Of a stretch of 58,376 nucleotides of DNA, positions 8,140-19,892 are shown piece by piece. Source of the stretch: Gemmatimonadales bacterium (lineage in GTDB: Bacteria; Krumholzibacteriota; Krumholzibacteriia; LZORAL124-64-63); contig JAHOYV010000008.1 of assembly GCA_019038745.1 (NCBI GenBank), forward strand, positions 1 through 58,376. Reading direction: 5' to 3'. The stretch's first letter is position 1. Each line of letters begins with the position of its first letter. Under the pieces are notes generated by a model. That model had not been told where the DNA came from, did no database searches, and saw nothing but the letters and a program-made list of their open reading frames with translations. The position numbers were made by a program, and so were the translations under genes.

Positions 8140-10884
8140 CTACATATCTATCAGACAGTCATCGTCAAGCGGAATGACTTCGTCTGGGGAAGGAGCTCCA
8201 CCCTTGGGTTGACCGCTGCCGAAGGTCGTTGCCTCGGGAGCAGAACGGAACTTCTTGAGCTTGGAGATTTTCGACCCAGCAGAACTGGATGCCTGATTAT
8301 GATTTCCGAATTCGGAACCGTCCGCTGCAGTTCCTCCAACGATGATCACCAAGTCCTGGACCAGGCTGTTCATCTCGCCCGCCTGGGCGGACATCTCTTC
8401 TGCCGCGGAAGCCGACTCCTCGGCACCGGCCGCATTGGCCTGGGTCACCGAGTCAAGCTGCCCGACGGCGGTGTTGATTTCGCTCACACTGCGAGCCTGC
8501 TCGTCGGCGGTCGATGAGACTTCCGCAATCAAGCCTGATACGTTTTGGATCCCGTTCACGACTTCCCCCAGGATTTCCGAAACTTCGCCCGTGGACCGGA
8601 CACCCAGTTCGGAATTCTCCTGTGAACCGTCGATCAGTTCGGCAGTGCCCTTGGCCGCTTCCGCACTCCGCTGGGCCAGGTTGCGCACTTCTTCGGCCAC
8701 TACGGCGAATCCCTTGCCGGCATCGCCGGCTCGGGCCGCTTCCACAGCCGCGTTCAGGGCCAGCAAATTGGTTTGGAAGGCGATCTCGTCGATGGTCTTG
8801 ATGATCTTGGCCGTTTCATCGGAGGAGGCCTTGATTTTCTCCATGGCATCATTCAAGCCGGTCATGGCCTGCTGACCGCGTTCTGCCTGGGTTCGGACCT
8901 CCTGGGATCGCTGATTGGCCTTCTTTGAATTTTCGGCGCTTTCCCTGGATGAAGAGGACATCATCTCAAGGGAGGCCGCGGTTTCTTCAAGGCTTGAAGC
9001 CTGCTCGCTGGCTCCTTCGGCAAGCTGTTGGCTGGCCGAGGAAACCTGGCCGGCGGCGCTGTTGACCTGTTCGCTGCCGGCCTGCATACCGGTGATCACA
9101 CGGTTGATGGGACCTGTGATTGAACGGGCCATCAATACCGCGATCGTCAAAATGGCCAGGATCCCAATTACCGCGATAAGCAGCATCATACTCTTCAAGG
9201 AGTTGGCCGCTGCGAAGGCTTCGGAACGGTCGATTTCAGCGACCATGGCCCAGGTCAGATCTCCTACATGGACCGGTGCGTAGGAGGCCAGGACGACATT
9301 GTCTTTGCCCGTTATCACGTTGGTGTAGTCGGGTCCGATAAGGCTTCCTGTCTGGCCGGCCAAGGCCGCAGTGATTTGCTCGCTTACCGCCTTGTTGTTG
9401 TTGGCGAATGAGGCGGCCACCGTGAAGTTCTGAGGGTCCAGAAAGGAGTCGGACCGCATCAGATTGTCCGAGCCCACAAGGTATGTCTCACCGCTTTGAC
9501 CCATGCCGTCGCGTTGCTGCATTAGCCCGTTGATGGCCTCAAGAGACAGCTGCAGGCCGATCACTAGTTCGACCTCTCCATTGTGCACCAGGGGTTGGGC
9601 GATAAAAGCACAAGGATCGCCGTTGCTGGGAGCGTAGGGAGCAAAATCAGCGACGCCGAAATTCCGGGTCTGGATTACTTCACGAACCAGTTCGCCCATG
9701 TTCGAAGAAGCATATTTGCCATCAACGAAGTTGCTTTGATAGTCGGCCTCCTGGCTAACCGTGTAGAAAGTGTAGCCATCGGGGTTTATCAGGAACAAAT
9801 CGTAGTATCCGTACTTGGCGATGTACTTGGCGAAGAACTCTTCGCCATTTTTGTCTTTGGGACAGAATGCCTCTGCCACATCTATTTCAGTGATAACCGC
9901 GAGATCAAGCTCCTCAATATAGTGGTTGTGCGCAAGCACGGGAAGGCCGCGATAATCGTTATAAATAACGTTTTCGCAGTGGCTGGCTCCACGGCGAGAT
10001 TCCCTTTTAGCGAAGATCGTTCTGACGCCCTGGGTGTCAACATTCTTTTTGAAGATCGTGGGATTGGACTCCAGCCGGGAGTTCGAACGCATGACCGAGT
10101 CGGATCCAACCAGATATGATTCACCGGTCTCTCCCAAACCAATCGCCACGTTCATCATCTCCTGGATCTTGTCGGTATTGCAGTCGACAACATACATGCC
10201 TATGGGCTCACGTGATTCGGGATCCCGGATCACATGGGCTATGTGTATGCTCGCCAGATCCAATTCTCCGCAGTGTTCTATGGAGCTGATATAAAGATCA
10301 TTGCATTTTCCGCCCTTGGTTGTCGAGTGGGCGGCGGCAATGGCGTTCTGGAACCAACTCTTGCCCGCCTCGTTTTTGTCGATGCCATTCAGGCTCACCA
10401 GGTGATTACCCTCCAGATCAAGGATCTTCATCTCGTTGTAATACCCATGCAGCTTTTGGTTGATCTCGAACTCGTGAAGCATGCCCTTACGGGCCTGCTC
10501 GGCCTTGACTGGATCAGTACCCAGCATGGCCCAGGTGCAATTGGTATAGGTCGGAGTTAGCGGGACGGCGTGAACGTCCTGCATTCTTTCATGGACCCAG
10601 TCCTCCAGGATTGAGGTTTTGAATTCAGCGATTGCCGCCAGCTTTTCAAAGGCGTCATGGCGCAAGGTGCTGACGGTTTCGGTCAAAACACCCATGTCGC
10701 CTTCCCGCTCCTCGAAGAAACTTTCGACCTGAGTAGTCTTGATGGCCTGAACTCCGTTAAGCTGGTTGAAGGCCAGTTGCTTCAAGCCCGCTTGGGACTT
10801 GAACAGGGAGATCGTTCCCATCGTGGCGAAGGGAATGACCCCGACTGCCAGCAGGACCACGATTAATTTTGTACTCAGCTTCAT
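8140..10884 (-). CDS. Methyl-accepting chemotaxis protein with two tandem dCache-like modules
   Basis: 914 aa; SD AAGGACGG before ATG 10884. TM1 about 7-28 and TM2 about 565-586 enclose an unusually large periplasmic region. It holds two similar dCache-like units: one ending [12 protein letters not shown] (251-262) and AVITEID, the other with [14 protein letters not shown] (358-371), [12 protein letters not shown] (462-473) and WAMVAEID (545-552). Only a short HAMP-like start (ITGPINRV) follows TM2. The signalling tip is canonical: [20 protein letters not shown] (699-718). It would signal to CheA/CheW, which are not encoded here. There is no NWETF-type CheR tail. It lies 22 nt after the porin gene. 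Confidence 0.93.
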   Translation of the reverse strand: MKLSTKLIVVLLAVGVIPFATMGTISLFKSQAGLKQLAFNQLNGVQAIKTTQVESFFEEREGDMGVLTETVSTLRHDAFEKLAAIAEFKTSILEDWVHERMQDVHAVPLTPTYTNCTWAMLGTDPVKAEQARKGMLHEFEINQKLHGYYNEMKILDLEGNHLVSLNGIDKNEAGKSWFQNAIAAAHSTTKGGKCNDLYISSIEHCGELDLASIHIAHVIRDPESREPIGMYVVDCNTDKIQEMMNVAIGLGETGESYLVGSDSVMRSNSRLESNPTIFKKNVDTQGVRTIFAKRESRRGASHCENVIYNDYRGLPVLAHNHYIEELDLAVITEIDVAEAFCPKDKNGEEFFAKYIAKYGYYDLFLINPDGYTFYTVSQEADYQSNFVDGKYASSNMGELVREVIQTRNFGVADFAPYAPSNGDPCAFIAQPLVHNGEVELVIGLQLSLEAINGLMQQRDGMGQSGETYLVGSDNLMRSDSFLDPQNFTVAASFANNNKAVSEQITAALAGQTGSLIGPDYTNVITGKDNVVLASYAPVHVGDLTWAMVAEIDRSEAFAAANSLKSMMLLIAVIGILAILTIAVLMARSITGPINRVITGMQAGSEQVNSAAGQVSSASQQLAEGASEQASSLEETAASLEMMSSSSRESAENSKKANQRSQEVRTQAERGQQAMTGLNDAMEKIKASSDETAKIIKTIDEIAFQTNLLALNAAVEAARAGDAGKGFAVVAEEVRNLAQRSAEAAKGTAELIDGSQENSELGVRSTGEVSEILGEVVNGIQNVSGLIAEVSSTADEQARSVSEINTAVGQLDSVTQANAAGAEESASAAEEMSAQAGEMNSLVQDLVIIVGGTAADGSEFGNHNQASSSAGSKISKLKKFRSAPEATTFGSGQPKGGAPSPDEVIPLDDDCLIDM

Positions 10885-10906
10885 TTGTCTACCGTCCTTT
10901 GTTTGG

Positions 10907-12121
10907 TTAGAAGGTGTAGGTCATTTCGAATGCCAACGTGAATTCCGATTTGCTTGAATTATCGTCGAAGACTTCCTGGTCGGAGAAATCAACGCGCGCT
11001 TCGATCAGGGCTCCCATGCCGTCACCCAGAACGAAAGTTGGCGCGACTGCAATCGCCTGGCGCACTTCAGGGCTGGCGGCGCCGCTTTCCAGCCGGGAGT
11101 TGTCGGTATCGTCGAAGTAGTCGTAGCGAATGGTGGCCCCCACCGCCTCGGTGAAATCCCAGTGGGACATGACCAGGAAGCCCCACCAATTTTCAATGGA
11201 GTTGCCCAGGTCGTTGTTGCCCAGATTGAATTCTGCGCCCGTTGTCCAGTTCGCAGCGGGATCGAAAAAGGCATCTATATCGAAGACGGTGAGTTTCCCC
11301 TGGTAGGATTCCTCTGAGACGAAGGTTTCGTTTCCGTGAATAATGGAAAAGCCCAGTCCTCCACGGTCACAGCCGGAATACCCGAGCCGACAACCCACCG
11401 TCTTGTCATTGTCGGGATCAACGTTGACGTCCCAGCCGTTACAGACATAGGCGGCCAGGTCCCAGGCCCCGATTGGGGCGTTATACATCAAACCGGAAAG
11501 ATTCGTCGGTAATCCGTGGTTGAAAACAAGTGCGTGGGAGTACTGAAACATGTCGGGGGCATCAAGCAGTTCGAATCCGATTGGGGCGTTGAACTTGCCG
11601 AAAGTGAAAGCGCCTTTGCCCGCAAATTCCGGCCTGAAGGTTACAAAGCCCTGTTCTACGTCCGGGGTGAAACCGCCCTCGCCGTCACTGGCCCACTCCA
11701 GGTCGACCCTCAGGGATCCCGTGGCGCCGAGGTTCTTTATGATATCAACTTCCACTTGATCGAATCCGAAAGTCGCTTTGTTACTGGAACTGTCGAAGAA
11801 GATGCTCTGGTCCGCGAAACCGGAAATTTCCAGTTCCGGGGAAGGAGCGCAAGTAGATAAGCAACCCGCTTCGGTTTTTCGTGGGGCGTTCGAGGCTGGC
11901 GGGCACGGAGCAGCGCAGCCGGCCAACTGGATTTCCACATTGGACAGGATTTCATCGTAGCCCGACATGTTAGGCAATTTGCCGGAAGACCCAACCTGAT
12001 CAACGCGTTGCTCGAGGGTTTCCAGCCGTTCAAGAATGGACGATATACCTTGAGCCTGGCCTGTTCCCGTAGCCGAAAGGATCAGAATGGATATCCAAAA
12101 TGTTCCCAGAACCCTGTTCAT
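10907..12121 (-). CDS. Outer-membrane beta-barrel porin, BBP2/OmpL-like
   Basis: 404 aa from ATG 12121, where a signal peptide starts ([16 protein letters not shown], cleavage near GQA-Q at about 23); the frame stays open upstream to 12199. A short coiled coil ([18 protein letters not shown]) precedes the barrel, as in several trimeric or periplasm-spanning porins. Alternating strands, [20 protein letters not shown] and a C-terminal TYTF ending in Phe, the outer-membrane sorting signal, support a barrel. It resembles the putative beta-barrel porin-2 group. As first gene of the group it may admit the ligand detected by the downstream receptor. Substrate unknown. Confidence 0.85.
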   Translation of the reverse strand: MNRVLGTFWISILILSATGTGQAQGISSILERLETLEQRVDQVGSSGKLPNMSGYDEILSNVEIQLAGCAAPCPPASNAPRKTEAGCLSTCAPSPELEISGFADQSIFFDSSSNKATFGFDQVEVDIIKNLGATGSLRVDLEWASDGEGGFTPDVEQGFVTFRPEFAGKGAFTFGKFNAPIGFELLDAPDMFQYSHALVFNHGLPTNLSGLMYNAPIGAWDLAAYVCNGWDVNVDPDNDKTVGCRLGYSGCDRGGLGFSIIHGNETFVSEESYQGKLTVFDIDAFFDPAANWTTGAEFNLGNNDLGNSIENWWGFLVMSHWDFTEAVGATIRYDYFDDTDNSRLESGAASPEVRQAIAVAPTFVLGDGMGALIEARVDFSDQEVFDDNSSKSEFTLAFEMTYTF

Positions 12122-12358
12122 TTTCAGCCTCCATACTATTTGTTGTAAAGATACAGCCCCCGCGAACACCCACCCGCGAAGTATGCAATCGGGAAACACA
12201 GATAATCCTTAAGCAGTAACTCCCACAATTCAGCTAGGGATAACCCTAGGGGGAGTCCCGTAAGACTCACGGAATTTCAACTGACAAAGTCCGTATTAGC
12301 TATAATTTGCCACACTTTGGTAACTTAAATTCAAGCCGGGTCCCACCTGGTCGGAAAG
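12122..12358. other. Porin/dksA divergent spacer
   Basis: Holds the upstream regions of the porin gene (minus) and dksA (plus). A 6-bp dyad ctaggg/ccctag with an ataa loop lies at 12234-12249, and a gagtc/gactc dyad lies just beyond. No gene is seen. Confidence 0.4.
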
Positions 12359-12385
12359 GTTTGGAAAGTTTGGAAAGTTTGGAAA
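12359..12385 (+). repeat. Three perfect 9-bp tandem repeats
   Basis: The unit gtttggaaa occurs three times head to tail (12359-12367, 12368-12376, 12377-12385), with a partial fourth (ggaaag) before it. It is non-coding, about 150 bp upstream of dksA. Short tandem arrays can vary in copy number by slippage and so alter promoter spacing. Confidence 0.8.
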
Positions 12386-12412
12386 CCAGAAAAAGAATAT
12401 GCTTCCTCCGGA

Positions 12413-12440
12413 AAGCCCCTCGGCATTAACCGGGGGGCTT
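12413..12440 (+). other. Stable hairpin in the dksA leader
   Basis: An 11-bp stem (12413-12423 with 12430-12440) with one G-T wobble and a 6-nt cattaa loop, followed by cttaatggttattt. It is terminator-like but has only a broken T-tract. It lies about 97 bp before the dksA start, so it could be an attenuator or the end of an unseen upstream transcript. Confidence 0.5.
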
Positions 12441-12536
12441 CTTAATGGTTATTTCGTTTCCAATTCATTGCGTAAAACGGATCATGTCCTTATATTCCGC
12501 AAACTTTTTCAAGCCACATCCCGGGAGGAATTGAAC

Positions 12537-12953
12537 GTGACCGTGACCTTGCCCCCAGATTATCGTCCCAACCAGGACGAGCCCTTCATGAACGAACAGC
12601 AGCGGGAATACTTTCGCCAAAAACTTGTGAACTGGCGGGATGAACTGTTGAAGGATTTCAACAACACTCGCGACCAACTGGGGAGCGGTGACCGACCCGG
12701 AGCCGATTTCGCAGATATGGCCTCCAGCGAAACCGAACAATCCTTCGAACTGCGGAACCGAGACCGTGAGCGAAAGCTGGTCGCCAAAATCGAAGAAGCT
12801 CTCAGCCGGATTGAAAACGGAACTTACGGGTATTGCATGGAAACTGGGAACCCGATTGGACTAGCCCGGCTGGAAGCTCGTCCCATTGCCTCACTCTCCA
12901 TCGAGGCCCAAGAGCGTCATGAGGAAATGGAAAGCAGGGGCTTCCGAGGTTGA
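12537..12953 (+). CDS. dksA: DksA-family RNA polymerase regulator, degenerate zinc site
   Basis: 138 aa from GTG 12537, with GGGAGGAA 6 nt upstream; the longer frame from 12399 lacks this and does not look like DksA. TVTLPPDYRP...EPFMN and the coiled coil are typical. The tip has the DxxDxA motif (D57, D60, A62) that reaches into the polymerase secondary channel with ppGpp. Of the four zinc-finger cysteines only C100 remains; the other positions are T103, S121 and A124 (YCMETG...SIEA). This one-Cys form is familiar from alphaproteobacterial DksA, which works without zinc. It probably mediates the stringent response. Confidence 0.92.
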   Translation: MTVTLPPDYRPNQDEPFMNEQQREYFRQKLVNWRDELLKDFNNTRDQLGSGDRPGADFADMASSETEQSFELRNRDRERKLVAKIEEALSRIENGTYGYCMETGNPIGLARLEARPIASLSIEAQERHEEMESRGFRG

Positions 12954-13437
12954 TCAAAGTCAAAGATCTTCCAGTGTAGGAAGCCTGGTCAGAAAATTGC
13001 CTGATTCTTCCCGTGGAGGCGAGGGGACCAGAACCTCCCGAATCCTCCAGAATACCTACGCTGTTAACCACTTGCTTGATGGAAAAAACCGTTTTCTGCT
13101 TTCGGTAAGAACGGATTTCCCAAGGATATATATGTAGGAAACGTTCGCAAAAGCTCCGCTGAAAGCGAATACCGAGATCAGCAGGAATTTCTTTTTCCGG
13201 GGCCGACGGTGAAGAAACCCGGCGAAAAACAGCTGGGAGATGCGGGAACCTCCTTCACCGTTTCCGCTTTTGGTTCAAACTCGCCATGCGGCCGGTGTAC
13301 CAGGTTGATTTCTCAACAGTCAGGATATATCTAGTCAGGTAGCTGAGCCATAGATACTTGAGGCTCGGTAAAATGCTGCTTTTTCCGCTGATGGTGTACG
13401 ATAGCATCAACTGCTACGTCCTGCCCCAACGTGGTTT
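12954..13437. other. Non-coding stretch with a long-range hairpin
   Basis: About 480 bp with no convincing gene. A 9-bp inverted repeat acggtgaag (13206-13214) and cttcaccgt (13253-13261), followed by ttccgctttt, could be the dksA terminator or part of a small RNA; the 38-nt loop is long. No tRNA cloverleaf found by eye. Confidence 0.4.
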
Positions 13438-14058
13438 TTGAAAGTTGGGAAACAAGGAAGTGGAATCTTGCGAAAACCAATTAATCCTATCCTGTACCTC
13501 ATCCTGGTTTCCCTCCTGATCTTCTACGGCCAGAAATTTCTTTCTACCCTCGGAGGCTCCGGTCCGAAGAACCCAAGCTCCCGTGCCGAAGAGGCCCACA
13601 TGGCGGAAGGCGCCTACTATTCCCTCCGTGAAGTGGCGGGACTGCAACTCGGCCATGTCTTGATCACCTACCGAGAGGATGAGGAAAGCGGTCGCCTTCT
13701 GGCACGATTCCGCAACGAAGCCTGCCCCAACCTGCAGGCCGATCCGGAAGAGCTGAGAAAAGGGCTGGAAAACCTTCAGGACGAGCTGCACCGGCAGGTA
13801 ATCCTGATTGGACCCAGTGCCGACGCGGATGGATCGGGGTTCGTCACCGAGGATGAAGGGGCCAGGTTTCGGGACCTGTTTGCATTCGGCCATCTAGCGG
13901 CCCATTACTATGGAAAGGGCACTACCGAGCTGGCCGGGCTGGCTCAGGCGGCTGGCCTGGGAGCTGAAGAGGCGGCCCTGAACCTGCAGGAATACCGAGA
14001 ACTGGTGGCCGGCTGTCCTGCAGAAATTACAAAGTTTTTTCCCGGAATCCGGAATTGA
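13438..14058 (+). CDS. Membrane-anchored protein with one EF-hand
   Basis: 206 aa from TTG 13438; a second TTG at 13468 (196 aa) has aaggaag upstream and is also plausible. One N-terminal transmembrane segment (PINPILYLILVSLLIFYGQ, about 14-32) precedes a soluble, probably periplasmic, domain. Residues 129-140 (DADGSGFVTEDE) have the spacing of an EF-hand calcium loop, with ligands D129, D131, S133, T137 and E140. I do not recognise the family. It lies between dksA and icd on the same strand but is separated from both by non-coding DNA, so it is probably monocistronic. Confidence 0.7.
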   Translation: MKVGKQGSGILRKPINPILYLILVSLLIFYGQKFLSTLGGSGPKNPSSRAEEAHMAEGAYYSLREVAGLQLGHVLITYREDEESGRLLARFRNEACPNLQADPEELRKGLENLQDELHRQVILIGPSADADGSGFVTEDEGARFRDLFAFGHLAAHYYGKGTTELAGLAQAAGLGAEEAALNLQEYRELVAGCPAEITKFFPGIRN

Positions 14059-16590
<2,532 letters not shown>

Positions 16591-16616
16591 TAGTCAACAT
16601 GTAAAATAGACCAACA

Positions 16617-16657
16617 AGGGCGGGTTCGATGGCCAAAATGGCCGCAGGATCCGCCCT
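16617..16657 (+). terminator. Terminator-like hairpin after icd
   Basis: Outer arms agggcgg (16617-16623) and ccgccct (16651-16657) enclose an inner ggcca/tggcc hairpin. The following sequence is A+T-rich (gattatttaataatc) rather than a pure T-run. It lies 27 bp past the icd stop. Confidence 0.55.
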
Positions 16658-16771
16658 GATTATTTAATAATCTATTTAGCCGGACGATTTATAGCCGATA
16701 TGTGAATTTGGAAAATAGGTTCGTTCCCAGTCTAAAAATCACGGGCAAAAATCCGTAACGACCCTGGAGTA

Positions 16772-19048
16772 TTGACTATCCAGCGATTCGAACAGAAACC
16801 CTCGCCCAGTAAATCGGGGATTTTTACAGCCATGCTGTTGGTGTGTGTATTGCTGCCGGTAAGCCTAGTGTTAGTTTACGGAAATTCAAACGGTTTGGCG
16901 CCAGCTTTAGCTGCCCTGGTCATGATGATCGCCGTTTCCGCCTTGGTCATCCAACTCAACCGAAAATTATCCCGAGCCAAGTCTGCCCTCAGCCAGAGCA
17001 GAAACCACTTCCTGGCCATCTGGGATTCCGCACAGGTCGGGTACCTGATTGTTGACCCGGAGGACCATACGGTTGTGGACATCAATCCATCCGCCCTTGA
17101 AATGATCGATGCCGACAGGGCTCACGTTGTCGGACAGATCTGCCACAAGCATATCTGCCCCACGGAAGTTGGAAAATGCCCGGTCACCGATCTCGGACAA
17201 ACGGTGGACAATGCCGAACGTGCACTGTTGAATTCAAAAGGGGAAATGGTCCCCATCCTTAAAACTGTTACCCAAATCACCTTGCGCGACCGGCCACACT
17301 TGCTGGAGAGCTTCATTGATATTTCCACCCTGAAAGAGGCTGAAGAAAATCTCCTCAAAATGAATCATCATCTGGAGCAACAGACCGCATACACCTCCAG
17401 CCTGGCGGCTGAAGCCGAAATGGCCAGCGCCGCCAAAGGCGAGTTCCTGGCCAACATGAGCCATGAGATCCGCACTCCCATGAACGGTGTCATCGGCATG
17501 ACCGAGCTGCTGTTGGACACCGATCTTTCCATGGAACAGCGGAACTTTGCGGAAACCGTAAAGAGCAGCGGCGAGTGTCTTCTTGTCTTGATCAACGACA
17601 TCCTGGATTTCTCGAAAATTGAAGCGGGCATGCTGGAACTGGAAACGCTCGACTTCGATCTGCGGAACCTGTTGGATGGTTTTTCCGAGATGATGGCGCT
17701 CAAAGTTCACCAAAAAAGCCTGGAGTTTCTCTGCGCGGCCGCCCCCGAAATGCCTGTTTATCTCCAGGGTGATCCCGGTCGTCTGCGTCAGATCCTCACT
17801 AATCTCGTCGGCAACGCCGTAAAATTCACCAACGAGGGTGAAATCTCGGTGCGCGCAAACCTTGAATCGGAAACCGAAACAGAAGCCGTGGTTCGGTTCT
17901 CGATTTGTGATACCGGCCTCGGCATTCCCGAGGAAAAAATGGACAGCCTGTTCGAGCAATTCACCCAAGTGGATTCTTCAACCACGCGAAACTTCGGCGG
18001 GACCGGCCTGGGGTTGGCCATTTCGAAACAGCTGTCTGAATTGATGGGCGGTGAAATCGGGGCGAAGAGCGAAGTGGGGTCCGGTTCCGAGTTCTGGTTC
18101 ACTGCGAGCTTCCTCAAACAGGCCGGCCGGAAACTCGATCCAAATCTCACCAAAAAATTGCACGGGGCAAGGATTCTGGTGGTGGACGACAACGCAACAA
18201 ATCGGGAAATCCTACTCAGTCAGTTCAGAACTTGGGGAGCGTTACCCGACGAGGCGCCCGATGCGGAAACCTGCCTGGGCCTAATGCACGGCGCGGCCCG
18301 TGATGGGACACCATACCCCATGGTCATCATAGACCATGTCATGCCCGGCATGGACGGGAAGGAATTGGGCCGAACCATCAAGGCGGATGCTGTTTTAGGT
18401 GACACCCGGTTAATGCTGATGTCGCCCGTGGGCCTACATATTGATTCTCAGCTCATCGACCAGATCGGTTTCATCGAACACCTGACCAAACCAGTGCACC
18501 CGTCGGGTCTGCTCGACAAGGTGACCAGGGTTCTGGTGGGGAAAACACCCAATGTCGACAAGTCATCTACTCCTGGTCGCTCGATTAATCAGTTGCGACA
18601 CAACCAGCTTTCACTCCTGTTGGCTGAGGACAACCTGGTCAACCAGAAGGTGGCGCTTGGCATTCTGAAAAAATTTGGGTTGTCCGCCGACGTGGTGGTC
18701 AACGGAATCGAAGCGGTCAAGGCCCTGGAAACCAAGCACTACGATCTGGTCCTGATGGACTGTCAGATGCCGGAAATGGACGGCTACGAGGCCACCGGCA
18801 GGATTCGGGACCCCCAATCCCAGGTCCGCAATCACGACATCCCCATCATCGCCATGACTGCCAACGCCATGCAGGGGGATCGCGAAGAATGTCTGGAGGC
18901 GGGCATGAACGACTATATCTCAAAGCCCGTCAGTCCGAAAAAATTTGCCAAAGTACTCGACCAATGGTTACCACCGGACAATGACGAGGATCAGGGAAAA
19001 GGCAGGGATAAGGAAAACATTTCCCGGCCTTTCCCCGTTGTTACTTGA
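16772..19048 (+). CDS. Hybrid sensor histidine kinase with PAS and two receivers
   Basis: 758 aa from TTG 16772, where GGAG is close (2 nt); an ATG at 16832 lacks an SD and would cut TM1. Order: two transmembrane segments (about 17-37, 43-62), PAS (about 80-190), HisKA with H231 ([12 protein letters not shown]), HATPase with DTGLGIP and [14 protein letters not shown]1 with D521, REC2 with D663 ([14 protein letters not shown]). The PAS domain has a cysteine cluster C124, C129 and C136 (ICHKHICP...KCPVTD), which could bind metal or sense redox. No output regulator is adjacent; receivers may pass phosphate to a separate Hpt. Signal unknown. Confidence 0.94.
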   Translation: MTIQRFEQKPSPSKSGIFTAMLLVCVLLPVSLVLVYGNSNGLAPALAALVMMIAVSALVIQLNRKLSRAKSALSQSRNHFLAIWDSAQVGYLIVDPEDHTVVDINPSALEMIDADRAHVVGQICHKHICPTEVGKCPVTDLGQTVDNAERALLNSKGEMVPILKTVTQITLRDRPHLLESFIDISTLKEAEENLLKMNHHLEQQTAYTSSLAAEAEMASAAKGEFLANMSHEIRTPMNGVIGMTELLLDTDLSMEQRNFAETVKSSGECLLVLINDILDFSKIEAGMLELETLDFDLRNLLDGFSEMMALKVHQKSLEFLCAAAPEMPVYLQGDPGRLRQILTNLVGNAVKFTNEGEISVRANLESETETEAVVRFSICDTGLGIPEEKMDSLFEQFTQVDSSTTRNFGGTGLGLAISKQLSELMGGEIGAKSEVGSGSEFWFTASFLKQAGRKLDPNLTKKLHGARILVVDDNATNREILLSQFRTWGALPDEAPDAETCLGLMHGAARDGTPYPMVIIDHVMPGMDGKELGRTIKADAVLGDTRLMLMSPVGLHIDSQLIDQIGFIEHLTKPVHPSGLLDKVTRVLVGKTPNVDKSSTPGRSINQLRHNQLSLLLAEDNLVNQKVALGILKKFGLSADVVVNGIEAVKALETKHYDLVLMDCQMPEMDGYEATGRIRDPQSQVRNHDIPIIAMTANAMQGDREECLEAGMNDYISKPVSPKKFAKVLDQWLPPDNDEDQGKGRDKENISRPFPVVT

Positions 19049-19068
19049 TCCGTTGATTAGCCCTCACT

Positions 19069-19866
19069 TCAGAACACCTTACTCAAAAATTCGAGCAGGG
19101 CTTGATTGAAGGCCTCTGGCCGTTCCAGGTTGGCCATGTGTCCGGCGGCCGGAATCAGGACCAGCTCCGCATCGGGAATCCCTGCAGCAAGATCCCGGGA
19201 ACGTTCTACAGGAATTGTCTGGTCCAGCTCGGCGCCGATCACCAATGTCTGCCGGTTGAAACCAGGCAGTAGTCGAGTCGAATCAACCCGGTCCCGGATC
19301 GCCCGCAGTCCAAACAGCAGGCCGGCCGGAGAAGTCGCGGCCAACCAGCGGTGCGTTTCGGCCACCAGTTCAGGCCGGGCGGTTGCCGTCCCTTCGGCGA
19401 ACAACACCTGGATGAAAGCATCCGCCACTGCAATCGGATTTCCCGCTTCCACTTCCCCGATCAGGTGATCACGCTTGGCGCGCGCAGTCTCATCATCTGC
19501 GTTGGCGCGGGTAACGAGCAAACAGGCGGCGCGGATCCGGTCTGGATGTCTCGCCAGCAGATTCAAAAGAATGTAGCCGCCCATCGACATGCCGCCGATC
19601 ACCGCCTGATCGATCTCCAGGTGGTCCAGCAGTGCGACCAGGTCGTCAGCCAGTAAATCCAGGCCACCGCTCCCGATTTTACCGATCGGGCTGTCGCCGA
19701 ACCCGCGCAGGTCCGGGGTAACCACCCGATACCCGGCAGTGGTCAGAGCATCAACCTGGGGCCGCCACATGTGCCGATTCAGTGGAAACCCGTGGATGAG
19801 GAGAACAGGGTGTCCGTTCCCTTCCTGGTCAAAGACCAGGTCAATGCCGTTGATTCGGGCGTTCAT
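19069..19866 (-). CDS. Alpha/beta-fold hydrolase
   Basis: 265 aa from ATG 19866 (GGAG upstream). The catalytic triad is visible: nucleophile S94 in GMSMGG, acid in GAELDQTIPV and His in PAAGHMANLERP. HGFPLN supplies the oxyanion-hole region. It resembles the 3-oxoadipate enol-lactonase/esterase branch, but no aromatic degradation genes are nearby, so substrate cannot be named. No signal peptide; cytoplasmic. It starts 26 nt after the beta-propeller gene and is probably cotranscribed. Confidence 0.88.
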   Translation of the reverse strand: MNARINGIDLVFDQEGNGHPVLLIHGFPLNRHMWRPQVDALTTAGYRVVTPDLRGFGDSPIGKIGSGGLDLLADDLVALLDHLEIDQAVIGGMSMGGYILLNLLARHPDRIRAACLLVTRANADDETARAKRDHLIGEVEAGNPIAVADAFIQVLFAEGTATARPELVAETHRWLAATSPAGLLFGLRAIRDRVDSTRLLPGFNRQTLVIGAELDQTIPVERSRDLAAGIPDAELVLIPAAGHMANLERPEAFNQALLEFLSKVF

Positions 19867-19892
19867 GGTTCTCTCCTGGTTACGGTCCTTTG

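Noticed and set aside
12399-12536. N-terminal extension of DksA from ATG 12399
   Set aside because: It includes the leader hairpin region and does not resemble DksA; GTG 12537 has an excellent SD and gives the family start TVTLPPDYRP.
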